Origin: an uncultured Clostridia bacterium
GTDB lineage: Bacteria; Bacillota; Clostridia; Christensenellales; QALW01
Assembly (NCBI GenBank): GCA_900550765.1
Contig: URTC01000115.1
Span: 1 to 5,945, forward strand
Length of the DNA: 5,945 nucleotides
Direction of reading: 5' to 3'
Shown here in pieces: positions 1 to 5,790 of this stretch; positions within the stretch are counted from its first letter, which is position 1, and every line of letters begins with the position of its first letter. The notes under the pieces are model-generated. The model had not been told where the DNA came from, did not search any database, and saw only the letters and a list, made by a program, of their open reading frames with translations. Both the position numbers and the translations under genes were made by a program.

Positions 1-201
1 AGGTGCGGCAGCTGCTAAGCCAAAAGCGCAGATAATACTGGATGTCTTATCGAGCATTTTGGCAACGCAGATGCCGTACCGCACACCGAGCCGCAGCGAG
101 GCGCTTCGGAGCGCAACCGCCGCTTGCGGCGGCTCTTGGCGCGGAGATCCGCCGGAGCGGTGCTTAAGCCGTAAGGCGGGAATTGTGCGGTGTTGCCTTT
201 G
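1..201 (-). other. G+C-rich segment downstream of parB with an open frame running off the window edge
   Basis: After the parB stop there is a stretch much richer in G+C than the rest of the window (86 of 120 bases in 61-180). On the minus strand a frame is open for 67 codons from a TAA at 202-204 to the window edge. Its only ATG is at 55-57, giving MLDKTSSIICAFGLAAAAP, which could be a hydrophobic N-terminus, but no Shine-Dalgarno precedes it. The plus strand is also open from the edge to 358, so low stop density explains both. Two compact hairpins sit side by side: 101-114 (arms GCGCT/AGCGC) and 117-132 (arms CCGCCGC/GCGGCGG). Neither is followed by a T-run, so neither is a clear parB terminator. 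I do not recognise a product. It could be the 3' part of a transferred G+C-rich element or the start of a gene beyond the edge. Confidence 0.25.
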
Positions 202-232
202 TTACCGGGACAGTGTCTCCCCCTACCCTGCC

Positions 233-1504
233 TTACTTTGCGGCTTCAATCAAATCCCGGAGGCTTTGCGCCTGCTCGATCAGTTCATTCAGAATCGCAA
301 CATCATTATCACGGCGCTCCTGAGACATCTTTTTGACGCCGCGCTTATAGCTGGTTGAACTCATTTTCTTAAAAATCTTATTGGCAACAGGCTGGATCGT
401 CTTTTCCACAAAGGTCGCGCTTTCAGACTCGCTCTTTTGCTCCTTTTTCTCGACGCGCTTTGCCTCCTGATCCCTGGCCACATCCTTTGCGATTTCCTCG
501 GCCTTCTCCGTATCATGCCGACTGACGGCGTCACGGTACTCCCCTACCCTGTTCTGCAGCAGGCGGATTGCGTTTTCACACTCCGCAAACGCAGTCTCCA
601 GGCGTTCGTCCCGCTCATCCGGCTCGTTGGTTTTTCTGGCTCTGTCAATAGCCCGGATATAGTCATAATGTATGCTGTTGCATTCCTGCAGCAGGCGCTC
701 CCGGGCATCGGTGTCACAGTTGCTCACATCAACCGCGCTCAGCAACAGATAGCACTGCGCAATTTTATGCTGCACCTCCGGCTCCAGCGTGATATAGCTT
801 TCACACTCCATGCGGGTCAGGAACTTGTTATCCAGAAGGCGAAGCAACTCTTTGTCCAGCTTTTCCTCAATGCGGAAATCACGGTCGATTTGCTTGGCTG
901 TGGTTGCACTCACTTCCTTAATGGCCTTTTTAGCGTCCTTTTCCGTCATATTGAACGGCTCGTTCTGAAGGCAGACCACAAATTCTGCAACGGCCTTGCG
1001 GCGGATCTGTTCATCCGCAAAGCCGCCGCGGACCTGCAGGTTCGCACTGTATAAAAGCACCTTTTTTTCATTGTCCGAAAGACTAGTTGTAATCACATTG
1101 CAGTTTTTGATGGTGTTCCAGGTGGCGTCTCCTCTCTTTTCGAGGTACTCCATCGCGCGGTAGCGGCGCTCACCGGAGAGAAGGACATACACTGTTTTTC
1201 CATTTTCTTCCTGCGGAAACACCACCAAATTATGCATCAGGCCGTTGCGCTGAATATCCTCCGCCAGCTGCACAATATCCTCTTGGGTATCTGCCTGCCG
1301 GAAGATTTCGTTGTCCGCGTTTACGCGAATATCGTACAGTGCAATATCCCGAGCTTCGTATTCAATGCTTTTATGCCCTGCGGTCAGATCACTGATAATT
1401 TTTCCTGCATCGCCATTATTGGAATCAATTTTGCCAAGCTCTGCATCCGTCGGGCGGGAACGTTTTACGATTTCCTTCTTTTTGGCGGGGCTTTTCATTC
1501 CCAT
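233..1504 (-). CDS. parB: ParB-family plasmid partition protein (centromere-binding CTPase type)
   Basis: A 423-aa partition protein that should bind the plasmid centromere, load and spread in a CTP-dependent way, and stimulate ParA. After a basic N-terminal tail (residues 4-16, SPAKKKEIVKRSR), residues about 50-125 match the ParB/sulfiredoxin-like domain. The signature GERRYRAMEYL at 111-121 is the CTP-binding box of the family. Residues about 153-160 (SANLQVRG) correspond to the conserved E-N-x-Q-R stretch and lead into the helix-turn-helix middle domain (about 165-250). Residues 300-360 are charged and helical, and residues about 363-423 are a basic, helix-ending tail that may dimerise. 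At 423 aa it is longer than the common 280-330 aa. The ATG at 1504 has GGAGGTG at 1512-1518 with good spacing. That site lies inside the end of parA, and only base 1505 separates the two genes, so they should be co-transcribed and translationally coupled. Role by family; DNA target not known. Confidence 0.92.
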   Translation of the reverse strand: MGMKSPAKKKEIVKRSRPTDAELGKIDSNNGDAGKIISDLTAGHKSIEYEARDIALYDIRVNADNEIFRQADTQEDIVQLAEDIQRNGLMHNLVVFPQEENGKTVYVLLSGERRYRAMEYLEKRGDATWNTIKNCNVITTSLSDNEKKVLLYSANLQVRGGFADEQIRRKAVAEFVVCLQNEPFNMTEKDAKKAIKEVSATTAKQIDRDFRIEEKLDKELLRLLDNKFLTRMECESYITLEPEVQHKIAQCYLLLSAVDVSNCDTDARERLLQECNSIHYDYIRAIDRARKTNEPDERDERLETAFAECENAIRLLQNRVGEYRDAVSRHDTEKAEEIAKDVARDQEAKRVEKKEQKSESESATFVEKTIQPVANKIFKKMSSTSYKRGVKKMSQERRDNDVAILNELIEQAQSLRDLIEAAK

Positions 1505-1505
1505 A

Positions 1506-2351
1506 TCATTTCACCTCCAGACGCTTTTTCAACTCTTCGTAGGCTTTCACATAGGCTTTTGCCACAGGCTGCGTTTTTGCCATATAGCACACAGGCAAAA
1601 AGCGGGAAATGGATGTTTTCACCGTCTTGCTTGTGGGAATTGCAACGCTGAACAGCGATGTGCCGAGTTCTTCCTTAAAATGTTCCTGAATCTTCTTGTC
1701 TGTTGCTGCGCTTTTGTCTACATTCACCAACAACACACCGGCACCCATCAGGTGAGAAGTGGAGCTTTGCTTCATCTTATTGCATTCATAATAAAGGCGA
1801 AACGCCGATTCTTCGGAGTTATCCTCACAGCCGGCTGGAATCAGGATATAATCCGCTGCATAGATTGCATTGGAAAGCAACAAGCTGTCCCGCGTAGGCT
1901 GTGTATCAATAAGAATGTAATCGTACTCATCACGCACCTGATTGAGGAAATAGTACAGAAAATCCCCCATACCAGAAACCTTCCTCGGATCTCCGTCCTT
2001 CAGGCGCTCTGCATCGCCAATCAGCAGTTCAATGCGCTTATTGATTCGCGGCGTCTGCGCATCGCACGGGATCATATCCACATTTTCATACTGCGTTTCC
2101 ACAATAAAGTCTCGCGTCTTGCTATGATACAGGAACCCGTCGAAAAGATTATAAAGCGCCTTGCCGTAGAATTCATCGCTTGTGATGCTCAAGCCGCCGC
2201 TGAGTGCTTTGGTGAGATTTCCCTGCGGATCAGTATCCACGCAAAGAACTTTTTTCCCCTCATCGCCCATCAGGTAGGCAAGATTGGAGGCCGTTACGGT
2301 TTTACCCGTGCCTCCCTTTTCAATGGCAATTGTAATAATTTTTGCAGACAT
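1506..2351 (-). CDS. parA: ParA-family partition ATPase
   Basis: A 281-aa deviant-Walker ATPase that drives plasmid segregation by ATP-dependent binding to the nucleoid and ParB-stimulated release. Residues 11-18 (EKGGTGKT) are the deviant Walker A motif with the signature lysine K12 and K17. Residues 38-45 (VDTDPQGN) are the A' motif. Residues 143-152 (YDYILIDTQP) carry the Walker B aspartate D149. There is no long N-terminal DNA-binding extension as in P1/F-type ParA, so it is of the small Soj-like class and autoregulation would need another factor. I chose the ATG at 2349-2351: GAGG at 2361-2364 sits 9 bases upstream and the protein then begins MSAKIITIAIEKGG, as is usual in the family. 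A frame-consistent ATG at 2364-2366 adds only MRNCP, and that ATG overlaps the ribosome site. First gene of the parAB operon; a promoter lies at 2574-2601. Confidence 0.95.
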   Translation of the reverse strand: MSAKIITIAIEKGGTGKTVTASNLAYLMGDEGKKVLCVDTDPQGNLTKALSGGLSITSDEFYGKALYNLFDGFLYHSKTRDFIVETQYENVDMIPCDAQTPRINKRIELLIGDAERLKDGDPRKVSGMGDFLYYFLNQVRDEYDYILIDTQPTRDSLLLSNAIYAADYILIPAGCEDNSEESAFRLYYECNKMKQSSTSHLMGAGVLLVNVDKSAATDKKIQEHFKEELGTSLFSVAIPTSKTVKTSISRFLPVCYMAKTQPVAKAYVKAYEELKKRLEVK

Positions 2352-2360
2352 TGGGCAATT

Positions 2361-2364
2361 CCTC
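2361..2364 (-). promoter_or_regulatory. Ribosome binding site deciding the parA start
   Basis: On the minus strand GAGG lies 9 bases before the ATG at 2349-2351. It overlaps the alternative ATG at 2364-2366, which itself has no purine-rich site upstream. This favours the shorter 281-aa ParA. Confidence 0.6.
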
Positions 2365-2399
2365 ATTTCTGTAAAGACTGCTATTTATGGATGTGTCCG

Positions 2400-2416
2400 T
2401 CAATTCTTGTTGCTGT
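2400..2416 (+). repeat. 17-bp direct repeat, copy 1 (candidate centromere or operator)
   Basis: TCAATTCTTGTTGCTGT. It lies between the parA promoter and the parA start, so it is inside the predicted parAB transcript. The same sequence recurs 248 bp and 523 bp to the right in the same orientation. Confidence 0.7.
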
Positions 2417-2549
2417 GAATTATCATTCCGTGATTCTCTTGTAATCGGTTTTCCATGTCTTTTTGCCATTCCGGTTGTTCGATTTTATCATACTTCAGTG
2501 GCTGAATATGTTGAAGCCTATACCTCACCACAAAAATAGTTGCAGCCAT
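2400..2549 (-). CDS. Possible 49-aa small protein or leader ORF upstream of parA
   Basis: A short open frame begins with ATG about 20 bases after the predicted parA transcription start and ends with TGA at 2400-2402, 48 bases before the parA ATG. The predicted peptide starts MAATIFVVRYRLQHIQPLKY, contains a charged helix-like stretch (EWQKDMENRLQEN, residues 27-39) and ends HSNKN. It would be the first cistron of the parAB transcript. Against it: no good Shine-Dalgarno (only AAGCAGCAAAAG before the ATG) and no family I recognise. Its last codons are formed by a 17-bp repeat present twice more upstream, so the stop position may be a by-product of a DNA site. It could be a real regulatory small protein, a leader peptide, or chance. 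Confidence 0.3.
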   Translation of the reverse strand: MAATIFVVRYRLQHIQPLKYDKIEQPEWQKDMENRLQENHGMIIHSNKN

Positions 2550-2573
2550 CTTTTGCTGCTTATTGTGATTTCA

Positions 2574-2601
2574 ATTATAACATAGATATAAGTAAAGTCA
2601 A
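2574..2601 (-). promoter_or_regulatory. parA(B) operon promoter
   Basis: Read on the minus strand: -35 TTGACT (2596-2601, 5 of 6 to consensus), a 16-bp spacer, and -10 TATAAT (2574-2579, perfect). Transcription would start near 2567, giving a leader of about 215 bases before parA that contains one copy of the 17-bp repeat and the possible 49-codon ORF. This is the best sigma-A-like promoter in the window. Confidence 0.7.
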
Positions 2602-2647
2602 TTCTCTTTTCCGGGTATCATCCTGCCATAACGATATTTCAAGTCTA

Positions 2648-2664
2648 TCAATTCTTGTTGCTGT
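2648..2664 (+). repeat. 17-bp direct repeat, copy 2 (candidate centromere or operator)
   Basis: TCAATTCTTGTTGCTGT, identical to copy 1 over 17 bases. It lies about 47 bp upstream of the -35 of the parA promoter. The match to copy 3 extends one base further with one mismatch (TCAATTCTTGTTGCTRTT). Confidence 0.7.
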
Positions 2665-2779
2665 TATTTAATATGTCTGCATTCGTATAGGCCATTTCTT
2701 TACATGCGCGCACCGCGCTTCACAGCACGGAACAGAGTTCAGACCGTCAAAAAAATTGCCTTCTTGCCTTATTGCATGT

Positions 2780-2884
2780 GTAGGGGCGACCATTGGTTGC
2801 CCGCCACCTTACCGCAGCAACGCATCTTCTGGGATAGCTTGCTTACAAGGCAAACGGGCAGGGGCGAGCACTGCTCGCCCCTAC
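2780..2884. mobile_element. 105-bp palindromic mini-element (MITE-like, non-coding)
   Basis: The element is bounded by perfect 10-bp inverted ends, GTAGGGGCGA (2780-2789) and TCGCCCCTAC (2875-2884). Extended inwards, the ends match over 19 of 23 positions. The right end is itself a perfect 11-bp-arm hairpin (2860-2870 against 2872-2882, one-base loop); the left end is a weaker palindrome around 2785-2800. No ORF of its own and no evident target duplication. G+C-rich palindromes of this GTAGGGGCGA type are, to my knowledge, dispersed in clostridial gut genomes, which is why I read it as a miniature mobile or repetitive element. It sits between parA and the end of rep, disrupting nothing visible. 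Confidence 0.55.
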
Positions 2885-2922
2885 TAGAGTTTTTCGACAG
2901 TCTGACAGAGTCAACATATCTT

Positions 2923-2939
2923 TCAATTCTTGTTGCTAT
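2923..2939 (+). repeat. 17-bp direct repeat, copy 3 (candidate centromere or operator)
   Basis: TCAATTCTTGTTGCTAT, one mismatch to copies 1 and 2. It lies between the mini-element and the rep terminator. With the other two it spans the whole 540-bp interval upstream of parA, spaced 248 and 275 bp, in one orientation. Such placement next to parAB fits a partition site or ParA/ParB operator, but the sequence does not resemble the chromosomal parS palindrome. Confidence 0.7.
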
Positions 2940-2990
2940 TCTCGGTTTGCATTTATTTGTCACTTATAATCTTTGTTTTTTTCTTTACAG

Positions 2991-3026
2991 CAAAAAGCAG
3001 CAGCCTGCATATTGCAGGCTGCTGCT
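2991..3026 (-). terminator. Rho-independent terminator of rep
   Basis: A perfect 14-bp inverted repeat (3013-3026 against 2996-3009) with a 3-base loop TAT lies 9 bases after the rep stop. On the minus strand it is followed by TTTT, and further T/A-rich sequence lies beyond. The stem is G+C-rich (AGCAGCAGCCTGCA arm). It should separate rep transcription from the parAB promoter region downstream. Confidence 0.85.
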
Positions 3027-3035
3027 AAATAATCC

Positions 3036-4607
3036 TTATACATCCTCAAAGACGGACATATCAAACTTAAACACTCCCGCCGGATCCAACGATGCGAGCT
3101 TCTGCTTGCCAGCCGCGATGATCAAAGCACTGTTTTCAATCGTATCGTTATAAACAACCGTGCGATAATACTGTGCAGACTTCCTTTCGGTTGCTTTTTC
3201 AAACATCTCCGTAAATTTTACACACAGTCCCAGGGCCCATGTTTTCAGCCCTGCATTGTCATGAATGATTCGGTTTAAAGAATCCAGTGTTTCCTCCGCT
3301 TGGTCACGCTTGTTGATGTTTGTCAGGATCTTAGCCGTGTATGTGAAAATATCATTGCAGATATTTTTCTCGTTGTCCGTCAGCTTATCCTCATACGAAG
3401 CATAGTCTGCTTTGTTTCTGATCTCCGTAGTTGCTTTTCTATACTTCATTTTCAAAATATCTGTGCTAAATGGCTCTGTAATATGCTGGGCTGCTTTTTC
3501 CGTACTCTGGGTTTTCTTCTTTCTGGAATCCCTTACAATTTCGTCATCGTGCGTATTTCTATCATGATAGGAGCGGACATCCCTCATTTCTGCTTTGGTC
3601 TTGTATTTGATGAAAATATACAGGTATTCGTATTTGCGAACACCGCGCTTGCGCGCCGGGGCATAGTCAAACCAAAGATCCGTCATCTCATTGATTTCTT
3701 TCTTAACGGTCTTTAAAACATTCTTTTCAAACTCTGTAAAAGTCTTGTACTTTTCAGACAGCGGTTTTTCCCGGTCAAACTTTTTCTTGTCGGCAGATGT
3801 CGGATCCTTTTTCTTTTTACTCTTTGTGGACTCTCTCTCTGCCTCTGTGGGTGCAGAAAGCAGACCTTTAAACTCATCAATATTGAATTTTTTATACTTA
3901 TAACCCGTCAGCTCGTCGCGCTTTGAGGAGAACTTATTCAGGATCTCATCATTTACCGGCTGGAATACAAGGCCGTTCGTATAGCCATAGTCTCTGTTTC
4001 CATTGTCATAGGAGAGTATGATTTCATAAACGCGCATAGAGTAAGTGCTTTTCATCATCAGCAGATATTCGATGCTGTAAGAGGTATAGTTGCTGGTAAG
4101 CTGCGCAATATCCTTCCAGATGTCCTGGTTAAAGCGCAGGCGAATCTCTTTCTTGTCGAAATCGACCTCAGAACCTTTTTGCAGCCAGGAAATGGAGCGA
4201 TACACCTTACTGCCGGGTTCTTTCTTGACCCAGAAGGTACGATTTTCCAAATTTTCTATAGTTTCCTTCAGATTCAGCGCATAGGTCGTATCCACCGTGC
4301 GCACTCCGGTCAACTTGGCAAAATCATTGAAAGTGATCGAATAATATTTGGATGCATCCTTATCATTTTTCTGGTCGATTTTAGACATGAGCATAAAGAG
4401 AACCTTTTGCTCATTTCTGGGCAGAGAGTACTTTGTCCGCTGGATCAGGTCATTACTTTTGGTAATGTAAGAGCCAAAGCCGACAGGGGAGTGCTGCCAT
4501 TTCGCAATCGCTTGCTTTTTTTCGCGGACCTCATCATCAGAAAGGACCTCTCCAACTAAAGATTCCTCGTTTTCATCAATGGACGAATTCGTTTTGTTCA
4601 TATCCAT
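3036..4607 (-). CDS. rep: Rep_3-family (RepB-like) plasmid replication initiator with insert and C-terminal extension
   Basis: A 523-aa initiator expected to bind repeats in the upstream origin, open the DNA there and recruit host replication proteins. Residues about 50-200 form the first winged-helix half: SNDLIQRTKYSLPRNEQKVL (51-70) is the typical family start, and MKSTYSMRVYEIILSY (185-200) is its typical end. Residues about 241-250 and 287-336 form the second half, with FEKNVLKTVKKEINEMTDL (293-311) and the strand pair RKYEYLYIFIKYK. Unusual are a lysine-rich insert at about 256-283 inside the second half, an acidic N-terminus (10-30), and an extension of about 185 residues after residue 338 that I do not recognise. 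Family members are usually about 300-400 aa. The ATG at 4605-4607 has no Shine-Dalgarno; a second in-frame ATG is two codons on. The gene has its own promoter and terminator and the repeat-rich origin lies directly upstream. Confidence 0.9.
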   Translation of the reverse strand: MDMNKTNSSIDENEESLVGEVLSDDEVREKKQAIAKWQHSPVGFGSYITKSNDLIQRTKYSLPRNEQKVLFMLMSKIDQKNDKDASKYYSITFNDFAKLTGVRTVDTTYALNLKETIENLENRTFWVKKEPGSKVYRSISWLQKGSEVDFDKKEIRLRFNQDIWKDIAQLTSNYTSYSIEYLLMMKSTYSMRVYEIILSYDNGNRDYGYTNGLVFQPVNDEILNKFSSKRDELTGYKYKKFNIDEFKGLLSAPTEAERESTKSKKKKDPTSADKKKFDREKPLSEKYKTFTEFEKNVLKTVKKEINEMTDLWFDYAPARKRGVRKYEYLYIFIKYKTKAEMRDVRSYHDRNTHDDEIVRDSRKKKTQSTEKAAQHITEPFSTDILKMKYRKATTEIRNKADYASYEDKLTDNEKNICNDIFTYTAKILTNINKRDQAEETLDSLNRIIHDNAGLKTWALGLCVKFTEMFEKATERKSAQYYRTVVYNDTIENSALIIAAGKQKLASLDPAGVFKFDMSVFEDV

Positions 4608-4611
4608 TACT

Positions 4612-4659
4612 TATAGCTGTACAAGGAGGTGCTTAAAATAATTACGATATACAGCTATA
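4612..4659. promoter_or_regulatory. Inverted repeat just upstream of rep (operator or mRNA hairpin)
   Basis: Perfect 10-bp arms TATAGCTGTA (4612-4621) and TACAGCTATA (4650-4659) are separated by 28 bp. Each arm is itself nearly palindromic (TAYAGCTRTA), so the pair also reads as two tandem sites for a dimer. In rep mRNA the right-hand part of the stem ends only 4 bases before the AUG. The loop contains, on the minus strand, CACCTCCTT (rc of 4623-4631), identical to the anti-Shine-Dalgarno end of 16S rRNA. It may be a site for autorepression by Rep or a translational control hairpin. Confidence 0.55.
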
Positions 4660-4717
4660 TATTCCTTTCGTTAGATGTTACAATACAAATAGGTACACAA
4701 ATATCATTATACTGATA

Positions 4718-4746
4718 ATATTACTATACTATTTGCCGACTGTCAA
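4718..4746 (-). promoter_or_regulatory. rep promoter
   Basis: Read on the minus strand: -35 TTGACA (4741-4746, perfect), a 17-bp spacer, and -10 TAATAT (4718-4723, 4 of 6). Transcription would start near 4711, giving a leader of about 104 bases that includes the 10-bp inverted repeat. An imperfect AATATCA/TGATAATATT dyad (about 4700-4722) overlaps the -10, which could add a further regulatory site. Confidence 0.55.
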
Positions 4747-4759
4747 CGAAAAATGTTTG

Positions 4760-4844
4760 GGGCTTTTCTATTTTTTTAATTTTGCTTTTTTCTCTTTTAC
4801 AATTATTTATCTTATATCTTACTTTTTACTTATTTATTATAATA
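4760..4844. other. AT-rich segment, candidate DNA unwinding element of the origin
   Basis: About 85 bp of almost pure A/T with long T-runs on the plus strand (4771-4777, 4786-4791, 4822-4826), lying between the rep promoter and the first origin repeat. Iteron plasmids place the strand-opening region next to the initiator sites, so this is the natural candidate. Its function is inferred from composition and position. Confidence 0.5.
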
Positions 4845-5364
4845 TGTAGAAAGAGAGGTTTCCACATGCCAGCGGAGAGAAAAAAACACTTGCCGAAAGA
4901 GATTTCCACATCGGATGCAAGAGGTTTAAAAGGCTGTAGAAAGAGATTGCTACAGCCCAATCAGCCCAAATAAGCATGTAGAAACCTCTTTTTTGCCGTG
5001 GAAGAATCTCTGTTTTCAAAGTTTTTTCTGTATACTGCCTGTTGCGGCTACAAATTGTGCAGGGTGGAAATCTTGCTTTTGCGAAAAAGGGAGAACATTG
5101 CCGTGCAAGCATAGGTGGAGAGTTTTATAGCTGGTTTTTTCGGTGTAGAAACCTCTCTTTGCACAAGCATCGGAAAACGGCGGCGCTTGAATTAGGATAG
5201 TATGCATAGAGGCAGGGGAGAGAGTGAAACAAAAATTTCCCTTCCGCGAGTGTAGAAACCTCCTTTTGCTGCTGCAAGTGATCTCTGCGGCAGGAGGTGC
5301 TCAAATTTTTCCGGTGTAGAAACCTCCTTTTAGGGATTGCTTCAAAAACACTATATATTGGTGT

Positions 5365-5373
5365 TGTGGATCA
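5365..5373 (-). promoter_or_regulatory. Candidate DnaA box
   Basis: TGTGGATCA on the plus strand is 8 of 9 to the DnaA box in reverse orientation (TGTGGATAA), and it is framed by GTTG/CAAC. It lies between the repeat at 5315 and that at 5444. Weaker 7-of-9 matches (TTTCCACA ends) occur inside the repeats at 4858-4866 and 4902-4910, so DnaA and Rep sites may overlap. Confidence 0.35.
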
Positions 5374-5433
5374 ACTAACATACTTGTTCTTGCACAAAGA
5401 GAGGCTATATAGGCAGAGACAGGAAAGGTAATA

Positions 5434-5748
5434 GTGGCGAACCAAGAGGTTTCTACACATAAACAGCGCAAGATTTTTAAATAGAATAATAGGCGATATA
5501 CCGATATATAATTGGGCTACGAAAAAGGAATTATCTGCACTAAAAAGAGATTTCTACATCAAAAGAGCGAAGAAAAGAGGAAAAAACACAGCCATGTACA
5601 GAAGGGCACTATCAAAGCAGCGTAGTGATAAAAGGATGTAAAACCACAATATATAGATATAGAGAACAAAATAGCACTTGAAAAAGCAAAAAGGCTGGGA
5701 GAAAAGATAATAGAAATGGGAAAAATCGTTGCAGATGAAATACAATAA
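5434..5748 (+). pseudogene. Possible small gene broken by two compensating frameshifts
   Basis: A GTG at 5434 has a good ribosome site (AGGAAAGG, 5421-5428) and a weak promoter upstream (TTGTTC 5384-5389, TATATA 5406-5411, 16-bp spacer). Its frame reads VANQEVSTHKQRKIFK and stops at TAG 5482. The +1 frame then continues protein-like (RIIGDIPIYNWATKKELSAL, then KRDFYIKRAKKRGKN) to TAA 5639. A -1 shift near the A-run at 5630-5633 returns to the first frame, which reads DIENKIALEKAKRLGEKII and ends at TAA 5746. The shifts cancel, so the ancestral gene would have had about 104 codons, strongly basic then helical. I do not recognise the product. Two origin repeats lie inside it. The plus strand here is purine-rich, which gives lysine-rich translations by chance, so this is tentative. 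Confidence 0.3.
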
Positions 5749-5757
5749 GGAAATATT

Positions 5758-5790
5758 ATTACGCTGTATACAACATGTATACAGCGTAAT
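5758..5790. repeat. Perfect 15-bp-arm palindrome in the origin region
   Basis: Arms ATTACGCTGTATACA (5758-5772) and its exact complement (5776-5790) flank the 3-base loop ACA. Inside, two GTATAC palindromes lie 5 bp apart. Neither side has a T-run, so it is not a standard terminator. It begins 10 bases after the end of the possible broken small gene. It could be a dimeric protein-binding site, a recombination or single-strand initiation hairpin, or a terminator remnant. Confidence 0.7.

Noticed and set aside
101..132. Tandem G+C-rich hairpins as parB terminator
   Set aside because: Stable stems but no T-run after either on the minus strand, and they are about 100 bases past the stop.
1311..2444. 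377-codon plus-strand ORF across parA and the start of parB
   Set aside because: It lies opposite two clear genes with conserved motifs, its translation has no recognisable domain, and it has no ribosome site. It is an antisense shadow.
2704..3153. 149-codon plus-strand ORF between parA and rep
   Set aside because: It reads through the palindromic mini-element, the rep terminator and the 3' end of rep; no ribosome site or protein-like signature.
4782..4973. 63-codon plus-strand ORF over the AT-rich stretch and first repeats
   Set aside because: Its N-terminal half is the T-rich strand-opening region and its other half is made of origin repeats; no ribosome site.
4837..5207. Two overlapping minus-strand ORFs (91 and 63 codons) with KRGFY motifs
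   Set aside because: The KRGFY residues are simply the translation of the 16-bp repeat in one frame; start sites lack ribosome signals.
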